DNA of 64,000 nt from Aureimonas sp. Leaf427 (GTDB lineage Bacteria > Pseudomonadota > Alphaproteobacteria > Rhizobiales > Rhizobiaceae): the NCBI RefSeq assembly GCF_001425485.1, contig NZ_LMQW01000002.1:62506-126505 (forward strand), read 5' to 3'. The translations under genes and the position numbers were made by a program. The notes below the pieces were generated by a model. The model was given only the letters and a program-made list of their open reading frames with translations, had not been told where the DNA came from and made no database searches. Below are positions 1 through 8,316 of the stretch, piece after piece. Every line of letters begins with the position of its first letter. The first letter of the stretch is position 1.

Positions 1-447
1 GACGAGAAAGCCCGTGCTCGGCACGGCATAGGGCCGGTCCCGCGTCCGCAGGATCGCCTCGGCCTTGCGATGCACGTCGAACGGCAGGATCGTCATGCTG
101 CTCCCGAGCGGCCCCAGCCGCGCCTCGGCCTCCGCGGTCCAGCAGCGCCCGTCCGCGTCCGGGTCTTCGAGAGGTCCCGCCTTGCGGGCGAAGGGAAACA
201 GGATGCTTCCGGCGGCGCGGACGACGGGCCGGCTGATGAAGCCGGGATCGTCCAGCCATTCGCGCATCTGGCCGCCATGATTGACGAGGGCGAGATGCGT
301 CACGCGGCGCCCGGCATGCGCGCCGAAGCCGCTCGCATTGTTGAAGCGCACGACCCAATCCGCCGCATCGATCCGCCCGCCCTGATCCGCCATGTCGGGC
401 GCGTTGCCGACGATCGCGATGGATCGCGGCGTCAATCTCTCTGTCAT
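1..447 (-). CDS. GT29-like (sialyltransferase-family) glycosyltransferase, 3' end cut by window
   Basis: The frame stays open from an ATG at 447 to the left edge, giving 149 N-terminal residues. The start IAIVGN (residues 10-15), followed by IDAADWVVRFNN (26-37) and a GRRVTH stretch, matches the layout of the sialyl L motif of GT29 enzymes (VGN, then D-x-hydrophobic-x-R-x-N). AVPSTGFLV at the truncated end matches the S-motif core PSTG. GT29 enzymes transfer sialic acid or related nonulosonic sugars from a CMP donor; bacterial members are mostly uncharacterised and the substrate cannot be told. No signal peptide is seen, so the enzyme is probably cytoplasmic. It is divergent from the glycosyltransferase run that starts at 635. 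The fold call is fairly firm, the substrate unknown. Confidence 0.75.
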   Translation of the reverse strand, partial: MTERLTPRSIAIVGNAPDMADQGGRIDAADWVVRFNNASGFGAHAGRRVTHLALVNHGGQMREWLDDPGFISRPVVRAAGSILFPFARKAGPLEDPDADGRCWTAEAEARLGPLGSSMTILPFDVHRKAEAILRTRDRPYAVPSTGFLV

Positions 448-634
448 GTTGCTCCGCAATCGCCGTCCGCCCGTTTCATGGAGGTCCCCTACATGCCGCG
501 TGCGGGCACGGCGGCCAGGGAGGGGCGGCGGGCGATTTCGTCGCTGCGGGATGAAAACTCGTCAGATGGCCTTAGATCGACCGTCTCACCCCGCCGTGCA
601 GCCCCGCGCCCGGCCTGTTCCGGAAGGACCGTCC

Positions 635-1768
635 GTGCAAAAGCCGATCGCCTTTTTCGTCCACCACCAGGGACGCGGCCATGCCAACCGGACGATGGCG
701 CTCGCCTCGCAGTTTTCCGCCGACCGTCCGGTCTCCGTGCTCACGGCCGGGCCGCATCTCTTCGACGGCTTCCAGCGCGACATCGAGATCGTCACCCTGC
801 CGAACATGATCGGCGCGAGCGTGCCGACGCCCCGCCTCTATGCCGAGCCGACGCCGCAGGTCATGCACTGCGTGCCGCTCGGCCTTGCCGAGATGCGAAA
901 GACGATGCGCACCATTCTCGATCATCTCGACGACCGGCAGGTCGGCCTCTTCGTCGTCGACGTCTCCTCGGAAATCTCGCTGATGGCGCGCATCGCGAGC
1001 ACGCCCGCCGTCCAGATCCGCATGCATGGCGACCGGTCCGACATCGGCCATATCGGCTCCTACGAATCCTCCGTCGGCATGCTCGCCCCCTTCGACGAGC
1101 GCCTCGAGCAGGACGACTATCCCGCCCATCTGCGGGCGAAGACCTTCTACACCGGCGGCCTCTGCACGACGCGGGACGCCGTGCCGACGAAGGCGGAGGC
1201 GCGCGCCCGGCTGGGGCTCGATCCGGCGCGCGAGATCGTCGTCGCCATCACCGGCGGGGGCGGCAGCGGCACGCCCTATGCGCCCCTGACGGTGGCCGCG
1301 CGCGCGGCGCCCGAGGCGCTCTGGCTGACGCTCGGGCCGACCCATCGCGAGGGCCACGAGACCGACTTCTCCAACCTTATCGAACTCGGCTGGGTGCCGA
1401 ACGTCACCGATCATCTCGCCGCCGCCGACATCGTCGTCGCCTCGGCCGGCGACAACACGATCCACGAGGTCGCCCGGATCGGGCAGAAGCTGATCGTCAT
1501 GCCGGAATGGCGCTATTTCGGCGAGCAGACGCGCAAGGCCGAGGCGCTGGTCCGGCTCGGCGCCGCCGTCGGCGCGCCCGCTTGGCCCGGCGATCTCGCC
1601 GGCTGGCAGTCGCTCCTCGCAGAGGCCCGCGCGCTCGACGTCGAGATCGTGCGCACCCTCTTCGAGCCCGAGGCCGCCCGGCGGGGCGCGGCCTGGCTGG
1701 AGGCGCTGACCGACGAGATGTGGGCGGGCGCCGGCCACGCCGCGCCGGCGCTGAAGGTGGTCGGGTGA
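635..1768 (+). CDS. GT-B fold glycosyltransferase (MurG/GT28-like)
   Basis: The product is 377 residues from a GTG at 635, preceded by GGAAGGA at 621-627. An ATG at 551 in the same frame is the alternative start but has a weaker ribosome site. The N-terminus AFFVHHQGRGHANR is the glycine-rich acceptor-domain loop typical of MurG/UGT-like GT-B enzymes. The C-terminal half has AITGGGGSG, then GWVPNVTDHLAAADIVVASAGDNTIHEVARIG, the usual nucleotide-sugar-binding end (S-A-G then a conserved glutamate). It probably transfers a sugar from a nucleotide donor at the cytoplasmic face. It overlaps the next gene by 4 bp (GTGA), so the three glycosyltransferases form one translationally coupled operon. 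Donor and acceptor are unknown. Confidence 0.85.
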   Translation: MQKPIAFFVHHQGRGHANRTMALASQFSADRPVSVLTAGPHLFDGFQRDIEIVTLPNMIGASVPTPRLYAEPTPQVMHCVPLGLAEMRKTMRTILDHLDDRQVGLFVVDVSSEISLMARIASTPAVQIRMHGDRSDIGHIGSYESSVGMLAPFDERLEQDDYPAHLRAKTFYTGGLCTTRDAVPTKAEARARLGLDPAREIVVAITGGGGSGTPYAPLTVAARAAPEALWLTLGPTHREGHETDFSNLIELGWVPNVTDHLAAADIVVASAGDNTIHEVARIGQKLIVMPEWRYFGEQTRKAEALVRLGAAVGAPAWPGDLAGWQSLLAEARALDVEIVRTLFEPEAARRGAAWLEALTDEMWAGAGHAAPALKVVG

Positions 1769-2445
1769 GGGCTCAAACGTCGGATGCCACGCTCCTGACC
1801 GTTCTGAAGGGCGGCGGGCGCTATGACGGGCTCTGGGTGGAGCGGCTGGCGCGGGGCGCGCGCGCCTTCGCGCCGGCCTTCTCGCGCATTCTCTGCCTCA
1901 CCGATCTCGACCTGAAGATCGCCGGCGTCGAGACGGCGCCGCTGCGCCACGGCTGGCCGGGCTGGTGGTCGAAGATGGAGGCCTTCCGGCCGGGCCTCGC
2001 GGCCGGCCCGATCGTGCTTCTCGATCTCGACACGGTGTTCGCCGCCGACGCCTCGGCGCTGGCGACGCCCGGCCTTGCCGCGATGGAGGATCATTTCCAC
2101 GCCGGGCGCCTGTCCAGCGCGATCCTGCGCTGGCAGGGCGACGAGCTCGCCTTCCTCTACGAGGCCTTCGCCGCCGAGCCCGAGCGCTTCATGCAGCCCG
2201 GCTCCTGCGGCCCCGTGCCGAACGCGGTCCATGGCGATCAGGTCGTGATCGACCATCTCCTGCGCCAACGGGGCGTCGTGCCCGGCTTCGTCCAGCGCCT
2301 TCATCCCGGCCTTCTCGACTTCTACGATCCGGCCAAACGGTCCTATGGCCCGGTCGTGATCTTCATCGGCGACGCCAAGCCGGACGGGGCCGGCGAGCCC
2401 ATCCGCTCGCTCTGGACGGGGATGCCGGCCGATGCCGCCTTCTGA
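1765..2445 (+). CDS. Small DxD-type glycosyltransferase
   Basis: The product is 226 residues from a GTG that overlaps the previous stop as GTGA. The motif VLLDLDTVF near residue 83 is a classical DxD metal/nucleotide-sugar site of GT-A enzymes (GT8-like layout), followed by a short alpha/beta remainder. A run GDQVVIDHLL about 165 residues in is like the second conserved block of this group, and WSKMEAF resembles the donor-pocket region. No signal or membrane segment is seen. Position and overlap put it in the same operon as its neighbours, so it probably adds a sugar to the same glycan or glycoside. Specificity is unknown. Confidence 0.7.
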   Translation: MRAQTSDATLLTVLKGGGRYDGLWVERLARGARAFAPAFSRILCLTDLDLKIAGVETAPLRHGWPGWWSKMEAFRPGLAAGPIVLLDLDTVFAADASALATPGLAAMEDHFHAGRLSSAILRWQGDELAFLYEAFAAEPERFMQPGSCGPVPNAVHGDQVVIDHLLRQRGVVPGFVQRLHPGLLDFYDPAKRSYGPVVIFIGDAKPDGAGEPIRSLWTGMPADAAF

Positions 2446-3571
2446 GACCGGGCCGAATGTTCTCGGCCTGCCGGAGGTCGAGGCGATCGACATCTCCGGC
2501 GAGCCGTCGCGTCTCGCCGCATGCGCCCTCGTCGCCTGCGTTCCCGCGCAGAACGAGGAGGGCTGGATCGCCCGCTGCCTCGCCGCGCTCGATGCGGAGC
2601 TTTGGCCGGGCGAGGGCGTTCTCCTTCTCGCCAACGGGTGCACGGACGCGACCATCGCCATCGCGCGCGCCGTGACCGCCGGCTGGACGCGGCCCTTTCT
2701 CCTCGTCGACTGCCGCTGGCGGCCGGGCGAGGGCAGCGCGCCGCTCGCCCGGCGGATCACCTTCGACATGGCCGAGGCCCTCGCGCCGGATGCGCTGATC
2801 CTTTCCATCGACGGCGACACGGTGGTCCTGCCCGGGCTGCGCGCGGCCTATGCGGCCGAGTTCGAGCGCGGCTTCGATCTCGTCTGTGGGCGGATCGGCT
2901 TCCTGCCGGAGGAGGCGGCCCTCCTGCCGCACGCCGATCCCGGCAGCGAGGCCGTCATTCGCGACTATCGCGAGACGACGCGCGAGATCGCCGCGCTGCT
3001 CCGCCCCGATCCCGACAATCCCTGGCCCCATCACGGCAATATCGGCGGCGCCAATTTTGCGATGCGGGCGGCGGCCTACCGGATCGCCGGCCCGCTGCCG
3101 ATCCTGCCCTCGGGCGAGGACCGGGCCCTGCGTCGCAGGTTCGAGGCCCATGGCCGTCGCATCCGCTATTGCGACGGGGCACGGGTCGAGACCTCCTGCC
3201 GGCTGGAGGGGCGCGCCGCCGGCGGCCTGTCGGAGGAGCTGCGGCGCAACCGGACGCAAACCGATCCGCTGGTGGACGAGCTTCTGGAGCCCGCGGAGAC
3301 GCTTCTTCTGCGCTTGCGGGCCGAGGCGGCGTTCCTCGCCGCGCCGCTGGCCGAGGACCGCGCCCGCATCCTGACGAGGCTCGGCCTTGCCGCCGGGGAG
3401 GCCGCGCGGCTGGCCGAGACCGTCGGGGGGCTCGGCTGGCACGCGGCGGAGGAGGCGAGCCCCGCGCTCAGGCGGACGCGGCTTCGCCTCTCCGATCTCC
3501 GCCGCCTTCTGCCGGGGCTGCAGGCGGCGCGGGACGCCATTCGAGAAGCTCGATCCGGTAGTCCGGCGTAG
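2432..3571 (+). CDS. Family 2 glycosyltransferase
   Basis: The product is 379 residues. The GT2 core starts with VACVPAQNEEGWI (residues 34-46), then LLANGCTDAT, the DxD motif ILSIDGDTVV near residue 130, and a late acidic block LPSGEDRALRRRFEAHG (the ED of GT2 enzymes). The start overlaps the preceding gene by 14 bp. The C-terminal 100 residues are Arg/Leu/Glu-rich helices without membrane spans, so a processive synthase is unlikely. The last 104 bp overlap the 3' end of the deacetylase/methyltransferase gene on the other strand. It probably acts in the same glycosylation pathway. Confidence 0.88.
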   Translation: MPPSETGPNVLGLPEVEAIDISGEPSRLAACALVACVPAQNEEGWIARCLAALDAELWPGEGVLLLANGCTDATIAIARAVTAGWTRPFLLVDCRWRPGEGSAPLARRITFDMAEALAPDALILSIDGDTVVLPGLRAAYAAEFERGFDLVCGRIGFLPEEAALLPHADPGSEAVIRDYRETTREIAALLRPDPDNPWPHHGNIGGANFAMRAAAYRIAGPLPILPSGEDRALRRRFEAHGRRIRYCDGARVETSCRLEGRAAGGLSEELRRNRTQTDPLVDELLEPAETLLLRLRAEAAFLAAPLAEDRARILTRLGLAAGEAARLAETVGGLGWHAAEEASPALRRTRLRLSDLRRLLPGLQAARDAIREARSGSPA

Positions 3572-4847
3572 ACGAGACCCGGACCGTCTTCGCGCCCGCG
3601 CCGAGGCAGGCGGCGAAGACGTCGGCGGCCTCGCGCCCGCCGAGCGGCGTGTCGGTGGGGCCGAGATAGGAGACGAGGAGGAGATGGGCGCCCGGCACCA
3701 TCCGCGCCGAGAGGGCTCCCGCCAGCGCGGCAAGGCCCGCCTCGTTCAGGAAGTAGAGGACCTCCGAGAGAAGGACGAGGTCGAAGGCCCCTTCGGGCAG
3801 GGCGTCCGGCATGGCGCCCACCGCGAAGCGCACATCGGGCGACGTCGTCCGCGCCCGCGCGCGCTCCACGATGGCGGGCTCGCGGTCGACGCCGAGGATG
3901 GCCCCCGCGATGCCGGCTTCCACGAGGCCGCGCGACAGGAAACCCTCGCCGCAGCCGGCCTCCAGCGCGCTCGCATAGCGCCGGCCCTCCAGCATCGCGA
4001 GGCTGGCGGCGCGCTTGTCGGCCTCGTAGGCGGAGGAGCGGACATGCCAGGGATCGCCGTCGCCGGCATAGAGGCGCGCGAAATGCTCGGGGCCGGGCAC
4101 ATGGCCCGGCATGGCCTCCCAGCCGTAGCGCTCCAGCGGGTCCTCCTGCGCCGCGAGAAACCAGCCGGGCAGAACGAAGCCTTCGGGATCGTCCGACACG
4201 ACGAGGCCGAGCTGGCTGCGATGGCAGGCGATGGCGCCTCGCTTGCGCGCGATGTCCGTCGCGACCTTGAAGGCGACCAGCCCCTCCGAGCGGAAGGGCG
4301 CGTCCGGCGGCAGGCGACGCGACCAGACCTCGTAATGGAGAAGCCGCAAAGCCGGGCGAAGCGCGCGGACGCGGCGGGCCAGCTCGGCCGCCGCATGATG
4401 GTCGGGATGGGGATCGTCGGGATGGGGCGCGGCGAGCGCGGTGGCGCCGATCCGGTCGCAGAGTGCGGCGATGCGCGCGGCGGCCTCCTCGAAGCCGGGG
4501 CTGCGGCCGGAGGCGCCGTCCGGCAGCGAGAGGCGAAGCTCCTCCGCCCCCGCGCAGCCGAGCGCCGCCATGGCCGCGCGCTGCTCCTCCACCCGAAGCG
4601 CGGCGAGGGATGGCGGCGGCATCTGCCGGGAGGCGCGGTGCGAGCCCTCGCCATCGGTGAGGGCGACGAGGCCGATCCGCCGGCCGAGGCGCCCGGCGGC
4701 GAGGAGAAGCGCGGAGGCGCCGAGCGTCTCGTCGTCGGGATGGGGCGAGAGGACGACGAGGCCCCCGTCGCCGATCAGCCGCTCTGCGGGCGCGACGGGG
4801 GCGGCCGCCATCATCCCGTTCCAGAGGCCCAGCGTGCCCTCGCTCAT
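3468..4847 (-). CDS. Bifunctional PIG-L deacetylase / SAM-dependent methyltransferase (NodS-like)
   Basis: The 459-residue protein starts at an ATG that overlaps the previous stop (ATGA). The N-terminal domain is a zinc PIG-L/LmbE deacetylase: SPHPDDETLG gives H36 and D39, and HPDH (147-150) supplies the third ligand, as in MshB and BshB, which N-deacetylate GlcNAc conjugates. The C-terminal domain from about residue 255 opens with DPWHVRSSAYEADKR, a stretch typical of NodS-type N-methyltransferases, with motif I LEAGCGEG at 295-302 and a DLVLLSEVLYFL block. Fusing the two suggests that a sugar N-acetyl group is removed and the freed amine methylated. It is transcribed with the acyl-CoA-dehydrogenase-like gene and converges on the GT2 gene. 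Confidence 0.9.
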   Translation of the reverse strand: MSEGTLGLWNGMMAAAPVAPAERLIGDGGLVVLSPHPDDETLGASALLLAAGRLGRRIGLVALTDGEGSHRASRQMPPPSLAALRVEEQRAAMAALGCAGAEELRLSLPDGASGRSPGFEEAAARIAALCDRIGATALAAPHPDDPHPDHHAAAELARRVRALRPALRLLHYEVWSRRLPPDAPFRSEGLVAFKVATDIARKRGAIACHRSQLGLVVSDDPEGFVLPGWFLAAQEDPLERYGWEAMPGHVPGPEHFARLYAGDGDPWHVRSSAYEADKRAASLAMLEGRRYASALEAGCGEGFLSRGLVEAGIAGAILGVDREPAIVERARARTTSPDVRFAVGAMPDALPEGAFDLVLLSEVLYFLNEAGLAALAGALSARMVPGAHLLLVSYLGPTDTPLGGREAADVFAACLGAGAKTVRVSSTPDYRIELLEWRPAPPAAPAEGGGDRRGEAASA

Positions 4848-5983
4848 CGGGCCATGTCCGCGGCGAGAACGCGCCCGTGCTGGAGGAGAACCGCGTCGGG
4901 ATTGGCCTGCCGGATATAGACCGAGAGATCGCGCGTCAGCGCCTCCAGCGGATGGCTCCGGGCAAACGAGCCGAGGCCGAGGCCGCGCTCGGAAAGATCG
5001 ATCACCGTCATCGCCGCCTCCTCCGTCACGAGCCGCCCATAGGCCGAGAGCGCCACGGCCTTGGCGATGGCGGGGGCGTCGCCGATCGCGGCTCCCGTCT
5101 CGATGCGCGCGGCCGTGTCCTCGATCCAGAGCCGCGCCGTGCGGGCGGAGAGGATCGCCTGTCCGATCCGCGCCATCTGGAGCGGGTGGCCGTCGCGTCC
5201 GGTTCGGCCGAGCTCGCCGGCGAGCCCCCCGACGATCGCCTCGATCGCGCCCAGCTGGGCCGCCGCGCAGCGCCATATGCCGCCGACGAAGAAGGGCTCG
5301 CGCCGGTAGTCGTCGGGCGCGCCGATCCGGTCGGCTGGCGTCACCGGAACGCCGTCGAACGTGTAGGTGCCGGAGATCGAGCGCCGCATGCCCCGCATGT
5401 CGAAGCTCGACAGATCGACGCGGGCCTTCTCGCGCACGTCGAGAAGGAGGAGGTGCATCCGCCCGGTCTCGGCCTCCGTGATCGGCACCAGCGCGGTGTG
5501 GAGAAGCCCGGCGCCCGAGGCGTAGCGCTTGGCGCCGGACAGCGTGACGCCGCCGCGCGCGTCCTCGACGAGGCGCACGGGCTCAGGCCCCTCCGCGCCC
5601 CAGACGCCGAGAAGGCCGCCTTCGCCGAGCACGCGGAGAACGCGCGCCTGTTGCGCTGCCGTGCCGTAGAGGGCGATCAGCTGGAGCGCGTTGACATGGC
5701 CCTCGAAGAGGCGCGCGAGGCTGAGCTCGATCCCGCCGAGCGTCACCAGTGCGTCGAAGACCGCGCGCCAGCCGGGCTCGAAGCGATAGCCGCCGTCCGC
5801 TGCGGGCGTCGCGAAGGCCGAGAGGAGCCCGTGCCGGGCGAGCACCTCGACGAAGGGCGCCGGGTCGTCCCGCCCCGCCTCGCGCTCGCGCACGGCCAGC
5901 AGGTCGGCCCTCACGGCATCCGGCAGGAGTTCGGCCTCGGCGGGCTCGCGGAGGGATCGGAGGGAGGGCGGGGCAAGGCTCAT
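4844..5983 (-). CDS. Acyl-CoA dehydrogenase family protein
   Basis: The product is 379 residues from an ATG at 5983 with GGAGA 9 bp upstream; longer in-frame starts exist but lack such a site. It has the acyl-CoA dehydrogenase layout: a helical N-terminal domain, a central beta domain (LLGVWGAEGPEPVRL, LSGAKRYASGAG, VSF-like ISGTYTFDGVPV) and a C-terminal four-helix bundle ending in RQANPDAVLLQHGR. The sequence is divergent, and I cannot place the usual catalytic glutamate with confidence, so it may act on a carrier-bound or sugar-linked acyl group, or as a flavin oxidase/hydroxylase. The 4-bp overlap with the deacetylase/methyltransferase gene implies a shared pathway. Confidence 0.8.
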   Translation of the reverse strand: MSLAPPSLRSLREPAEAELLPDAVRADLLAVREREAGRDDPAPFVEVLARHGLLSAFATPAADGGYRFEPGWRAVFDALVTLGGIELSLARLFEGHVNALQLIALYGTAAQQARVLRVLGEGGLLGVWGAEGPEPVRLVEDARGGVTLSGAKRYASGAGLLHTALVPITEAETGRMHLLLLDVREKARVDLSSFDMRGMRRSISGTYTFDGVPVTPADRIGAPDDYRREPFFVGGIWRCAAAQLGAIEAIVGGLAGELGRTGRDGHPLQMARIGQAILSARTARLWIEDTAARIETGAAIGDAPAIAKAVALSAYGRLVTEEAAMTVIDLSERGLGLGSFARSHPLEALTRDLSVYIRQANPDAVLLQHGRVLAADMAR

Positions 5984-6508
5984 GACGGACGGTCTCCGGA
6001 TGCCGTTCACGAAGGCATCGAAAGCCTGACATATGACCGACGAGCGAAATGGCGATCCGCCGGGCGACAAACCCGTGCGATCCGGCGGCGCGACGACGTC
6101 GCGGCGCGCCGTTCCCGGACGTAAGATGCGATCGAGACCGGGAGCCGGCTCCGGCCATCCAGGGCGATAGAATATAGAAGCGATAGACGTCTTGGATTTT
6201 GTTCGCGTTCCGCGGAGATTTTCTGATCTTGCGACGACTGCACGCATCAGTTTTTCAACTGAAAGCATTAGATTGTCTGATTGCTTTGAAAAACCCGGAA
6301 AATAAATGGCAATACATCGGACATGCCGACTGAACTATGGCCTGCGGTGTTCGCGGGAGACGATGCTGTGTGCGGCGCGATATCGCGGGGGATTTCTTCC
6401 ATCGCGCGAGGCGTGCGCATCGATAGCATCTCACGAGGCCCGAAACTTTGCGGTCACAATCGTCCCGGGCGCCTCGACAGATGTCGTCGAGTATCCTAAA
6501 GAAGAGAA
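5984..6508. other. 525-bp divergent intergenic region
   Basis: The region lies between the minus-strand acyl-CoA-dehydrogenase-like gene and the plus-strand TetR gene and is visibly richer in A and T than its surroundings. No convincing coding frame, tRNA or terminator is seen. It should hold both promoters and the leader of each transcript. The only clear symmetry is a 12-bp palindrome at 6376-6387. Confidence 0.5.
6376..6387. promoter_or_regulatory. 12-bp perfect palindrome, possible TetR operator
   Basis: CGCGATATCGCG reads the same on both strands. It lies about 120 bp before the TetR start, in the divergent region. A self-regulating TetR dimer is a natural candidate to bind it, but a 12-bp GC-rich palindrome can arise by chance in this genome. 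Confidence 0.3.
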
Positions 6509-7159
6509 ATGGCACCGACGAAGACAGTTTCGACCCGAGTGGGCGGCACGACGCCCAAGGGTCTGCAGCGAAAGACGGAATTGGCCGATCAGGCCGTGCA
6601 CAGCCTTGCATTGCAGAGCTATGCGCAGACGTCGCTTCGCGATATAGCGGCCGCCGCCGACATCAACATAGGTCGCCTGCATTACTACTTCGACGACAAG
6701 ACCGACCTCATCATCTACGCGGTCAAGCACTTCAAGCAGACCTTCGTGGCCGATCTCTCCGGCGGCATCGACAAGCAGCGATCGCTCGAAGCCGGTGTCC
6801 AGACGCTGGTCCAGAGGCTCACCGAAGCGCCGGAAATGCACCGGTTCTGGTACGATCTGCGCAATCAGGCCCTGTTCGAGCCGAAATATCGCAGCGTCGT
6901 TGCCGAGATCGAGCGCGAGCTGAAGGAGATGACGGCCGCTCTCCTCGTCCTGATCGACCCCGAGCGCGACGTCGGCCCTCATCTCGAACTAGCCTATGTC
7001 GTTCTCGACGGGCTCTTCTTCCGCGGGCTCCAGTGCCTTCTCTACGGCGAGACGAACGTCCCGGAGCGCCTGACGGCGGCGCTTCTCAGCTCCGCCGGGC
7101 ATTTCCAGGAGTTCGGCAGCCTCTCGCCCTGGTCGTCGAACCCGCTGCCCCTTCGCTGA
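6509..7159 (+). CDS. TetR/AcrR family transcriptional regulator
   Basis: The product is 216 residues, with a purine-rich ribosome site (AAGAAGAGAA) just before the ATG. The N-terminal helix-turn-helix reads TSLRDIAAAADINIGRLHYYFDDKTDLI (about residues 41-68), the standard TetR signature with the YYF recognition helix. The ligand domain is helical and unassigned. It is divergent from the acyl-CoA-dehydrogenase/deacetylase operon and convergent with ugpC. The likely targets are its own promoter and the divergent operon, so it may be the switch for the left-end tailoring cluster. Confidence 0.88.
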   Translation: MAPTKTVSTRVGGTTPKGLQRKTELADQAVHSLALQSYAQTSLRDIAAAADINIGRLHYYFDDKTDLIIYAVKHFKQTFVADLSGGIDKQRSLEAGVQTLVQRLTEAPEMHRFWYDLRNQALFEPKYRSVVAEIERELKEMTAALLVLIDPERDVGPHLELAYVVLDGLFFRGLQCLLYGETNVPERLTAALLSSAGHFQEFGSLSPWSSNPLPLR

Positions 7160-7172
7160 TATCGGCGCCCTT

Positions 7173-7191
7173 CCCCGGCGAACGGCCGGGG
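7173..7191. terminator. Hairpin between convergent tetR and ugpC
   Basis: CCCCGGC (7173-7179) and GCCGGGG (7185-7191) form a perfect 7-bp stem with a 5-nt loop GAACG, midway between two converging genes. No T-run follows, so termination strength is uncertain. Confidence 0.4.
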
Positions 7192-7223
7192 ACGCGGAGG
7201 CGCGGGTCGTTCGGGCCGGGCTC

Positions 7224-8309
7224 TCAGGCGGCGATGCGCCGGCCGTCGGCTCCGAAGGCGTGAAGGGCGGCCGACGGCGCGAAGATGCGCGCGCGCTGGC
7301 CGATCTCCAGCGCCGTCCGGCCGGGAACGCGGAAGACGAGCGGGCTCGCGCCGCCCTCCGGCGTTCCGTGCACGTAGCTCTCCGCGCCCGCCAGCTCGAT
7401 CGCGCCGACGGTCACGTCAGCCGAAAAGCCTTCCCTTCCGTCGCCGAGCGTGAAGGCCTCGGGCCCCTCGCCGAGCGAGAAGGCCTCGGGGCGTACGCCG
7501 AGCGTGAAGGGCCCGTCGCCCGCCGGCGCGAAACCGGCGAGCCGCCCGCCGCCGGGAAGCGCCGAGCCGCCGCGCGCGGCGGGAAGAAGGTTCATGCCGG
7601 GCGAGCCGATGAAGCCGGCGACGAAGAGGCTGGCGGGCTTCTCGTAGAGATCGATCGGCCGCCCCACCTGCTCCACGAGGCCCGCATTGAGGACGACGAG
7701 CCGGTCGGCGAGGGTCATGGCCTCCATCTGGTCGTGCGTGACGTAGACGCTCGTCGTCGCGAGCGCCCTCTGCAGGCGGCGGATCTCGATGCGCATCTGG
7801 ACGCGCAGCTTGGCGTCGAGATTGGAGAGCGGCTCGTCGAAGAGGAAGGCGGCGGGCTCGCGCACGATGGCGCGGCCCATGGCGACGCGCTGGCGCTGGC
7901 CGCCGGAGAGCTGGCCCGGCCTGCGGTCGAGAAAGCCCGCGATCTCCAGCGAGGCGGCCGCCTGCGCCACGCGCCGCTCGATCTCGGCGCCCTTCATGCC
8001 GCGGTTCTTCAGCCCGTAGGAGAGGTTCTGGCGCACCGTCATGTGGGGATAGAGCGCATAGTTCTGGAACACCATGGCGATGTCCCGGTCGGCCGGCTCG
8101 AGGTCGTTGACGACGCGCCCGCCGATCTCGATCGTGCCGGAGGTGACGGTCTCCAGCCCCGCGATCATGCGCAGCAGGGTCGACTTTCCGCAGCCGGACG
8201 GGCCGACGAGCACGAGAAGCTCGCCATCGGCGATCTCCAGCGAGATGCCGCGCACGGCCTCGGTCTCGCCGTAGCGCTTGCGGACGTCCTTGAGGGTGAT
8301 GGAGGCCAT
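7224..8309 (-). CDS. ugpC: Glycerol-3-phosphate ABC importer, ATP-binding protein
   Basis: The 361-residue ATPase is of the MalK/UgpC group: Walker [10 protein letters not shown] (36-44), Q-loop [11 protein letters not shown], signature LSGGQ (134-138), Walker B FLFDEP (155-160), H-loop YVTHDQ, then a TOBE regulatory domain. It is the last gene of the ugpBAEC operon, 7 bp after ugpE, and energises import of sn-glycerol-3-phosphate or its diesters at the inner membrane. The TOBE domain holds an unusual run of three 9-residue repeats (268-294). MsmK-type ATPases look alike, but the UgpA, UgpE and UgpB neighbours settle the call. Confidence 0.93.
   Translation of the reverse strand: MASITLKDVRKRYGETEAVRGISLEIADGELLVLVGPSGCGKSTLLRMIAGLETVTSGTIEIGGRVVNDLEPADRDIAMVFQNYALYPHMTVRQNLSYGLKNRGMKGAEIERRVAQAAASLEIAGFLDRRPGQLSGGQRQRVAMGRAIVREPAAFLFDEPLSNLDAKLRVQMRIEIRRLQRALATTSVYVTHDQMEAMTLADRLVVLNAGLVEQVGRPIDLYEKPASLFVAGFIGSPGMNLLPAARGGSALPGGGRLAGFAPAGDGPFTLGVRPEAFSLGEGPEAFTLGDGREGFSADVTVGAIELAGAESYVHGTPEGGASPLVFRVPGRTALEIGQRARIFAPSAALHAFGADGRRIAA
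7428..7508 (-). repeat. Three 27-bp tandem repeats inside ugpC
   Basis: The stretch encodes [18 protein letters not shown] and FTLGDGREG in a row, three diverged copies of a 9-residue unit at residues 268-294. The first unit is the conserved LGVRPE of the TOBE domain; the others look like duplications that keep the frame. Confidence 0.8.
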
Positions 8310-8316
8310 GTCTCTC

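Noticed and set aside
1-5983. A Nod-factor (nodABC/nodS) locus.
   Set aside because: The deacetylase is of the PIG-L type, not NodB; NodA and NodC are absent. Only the chemical logic is similar.
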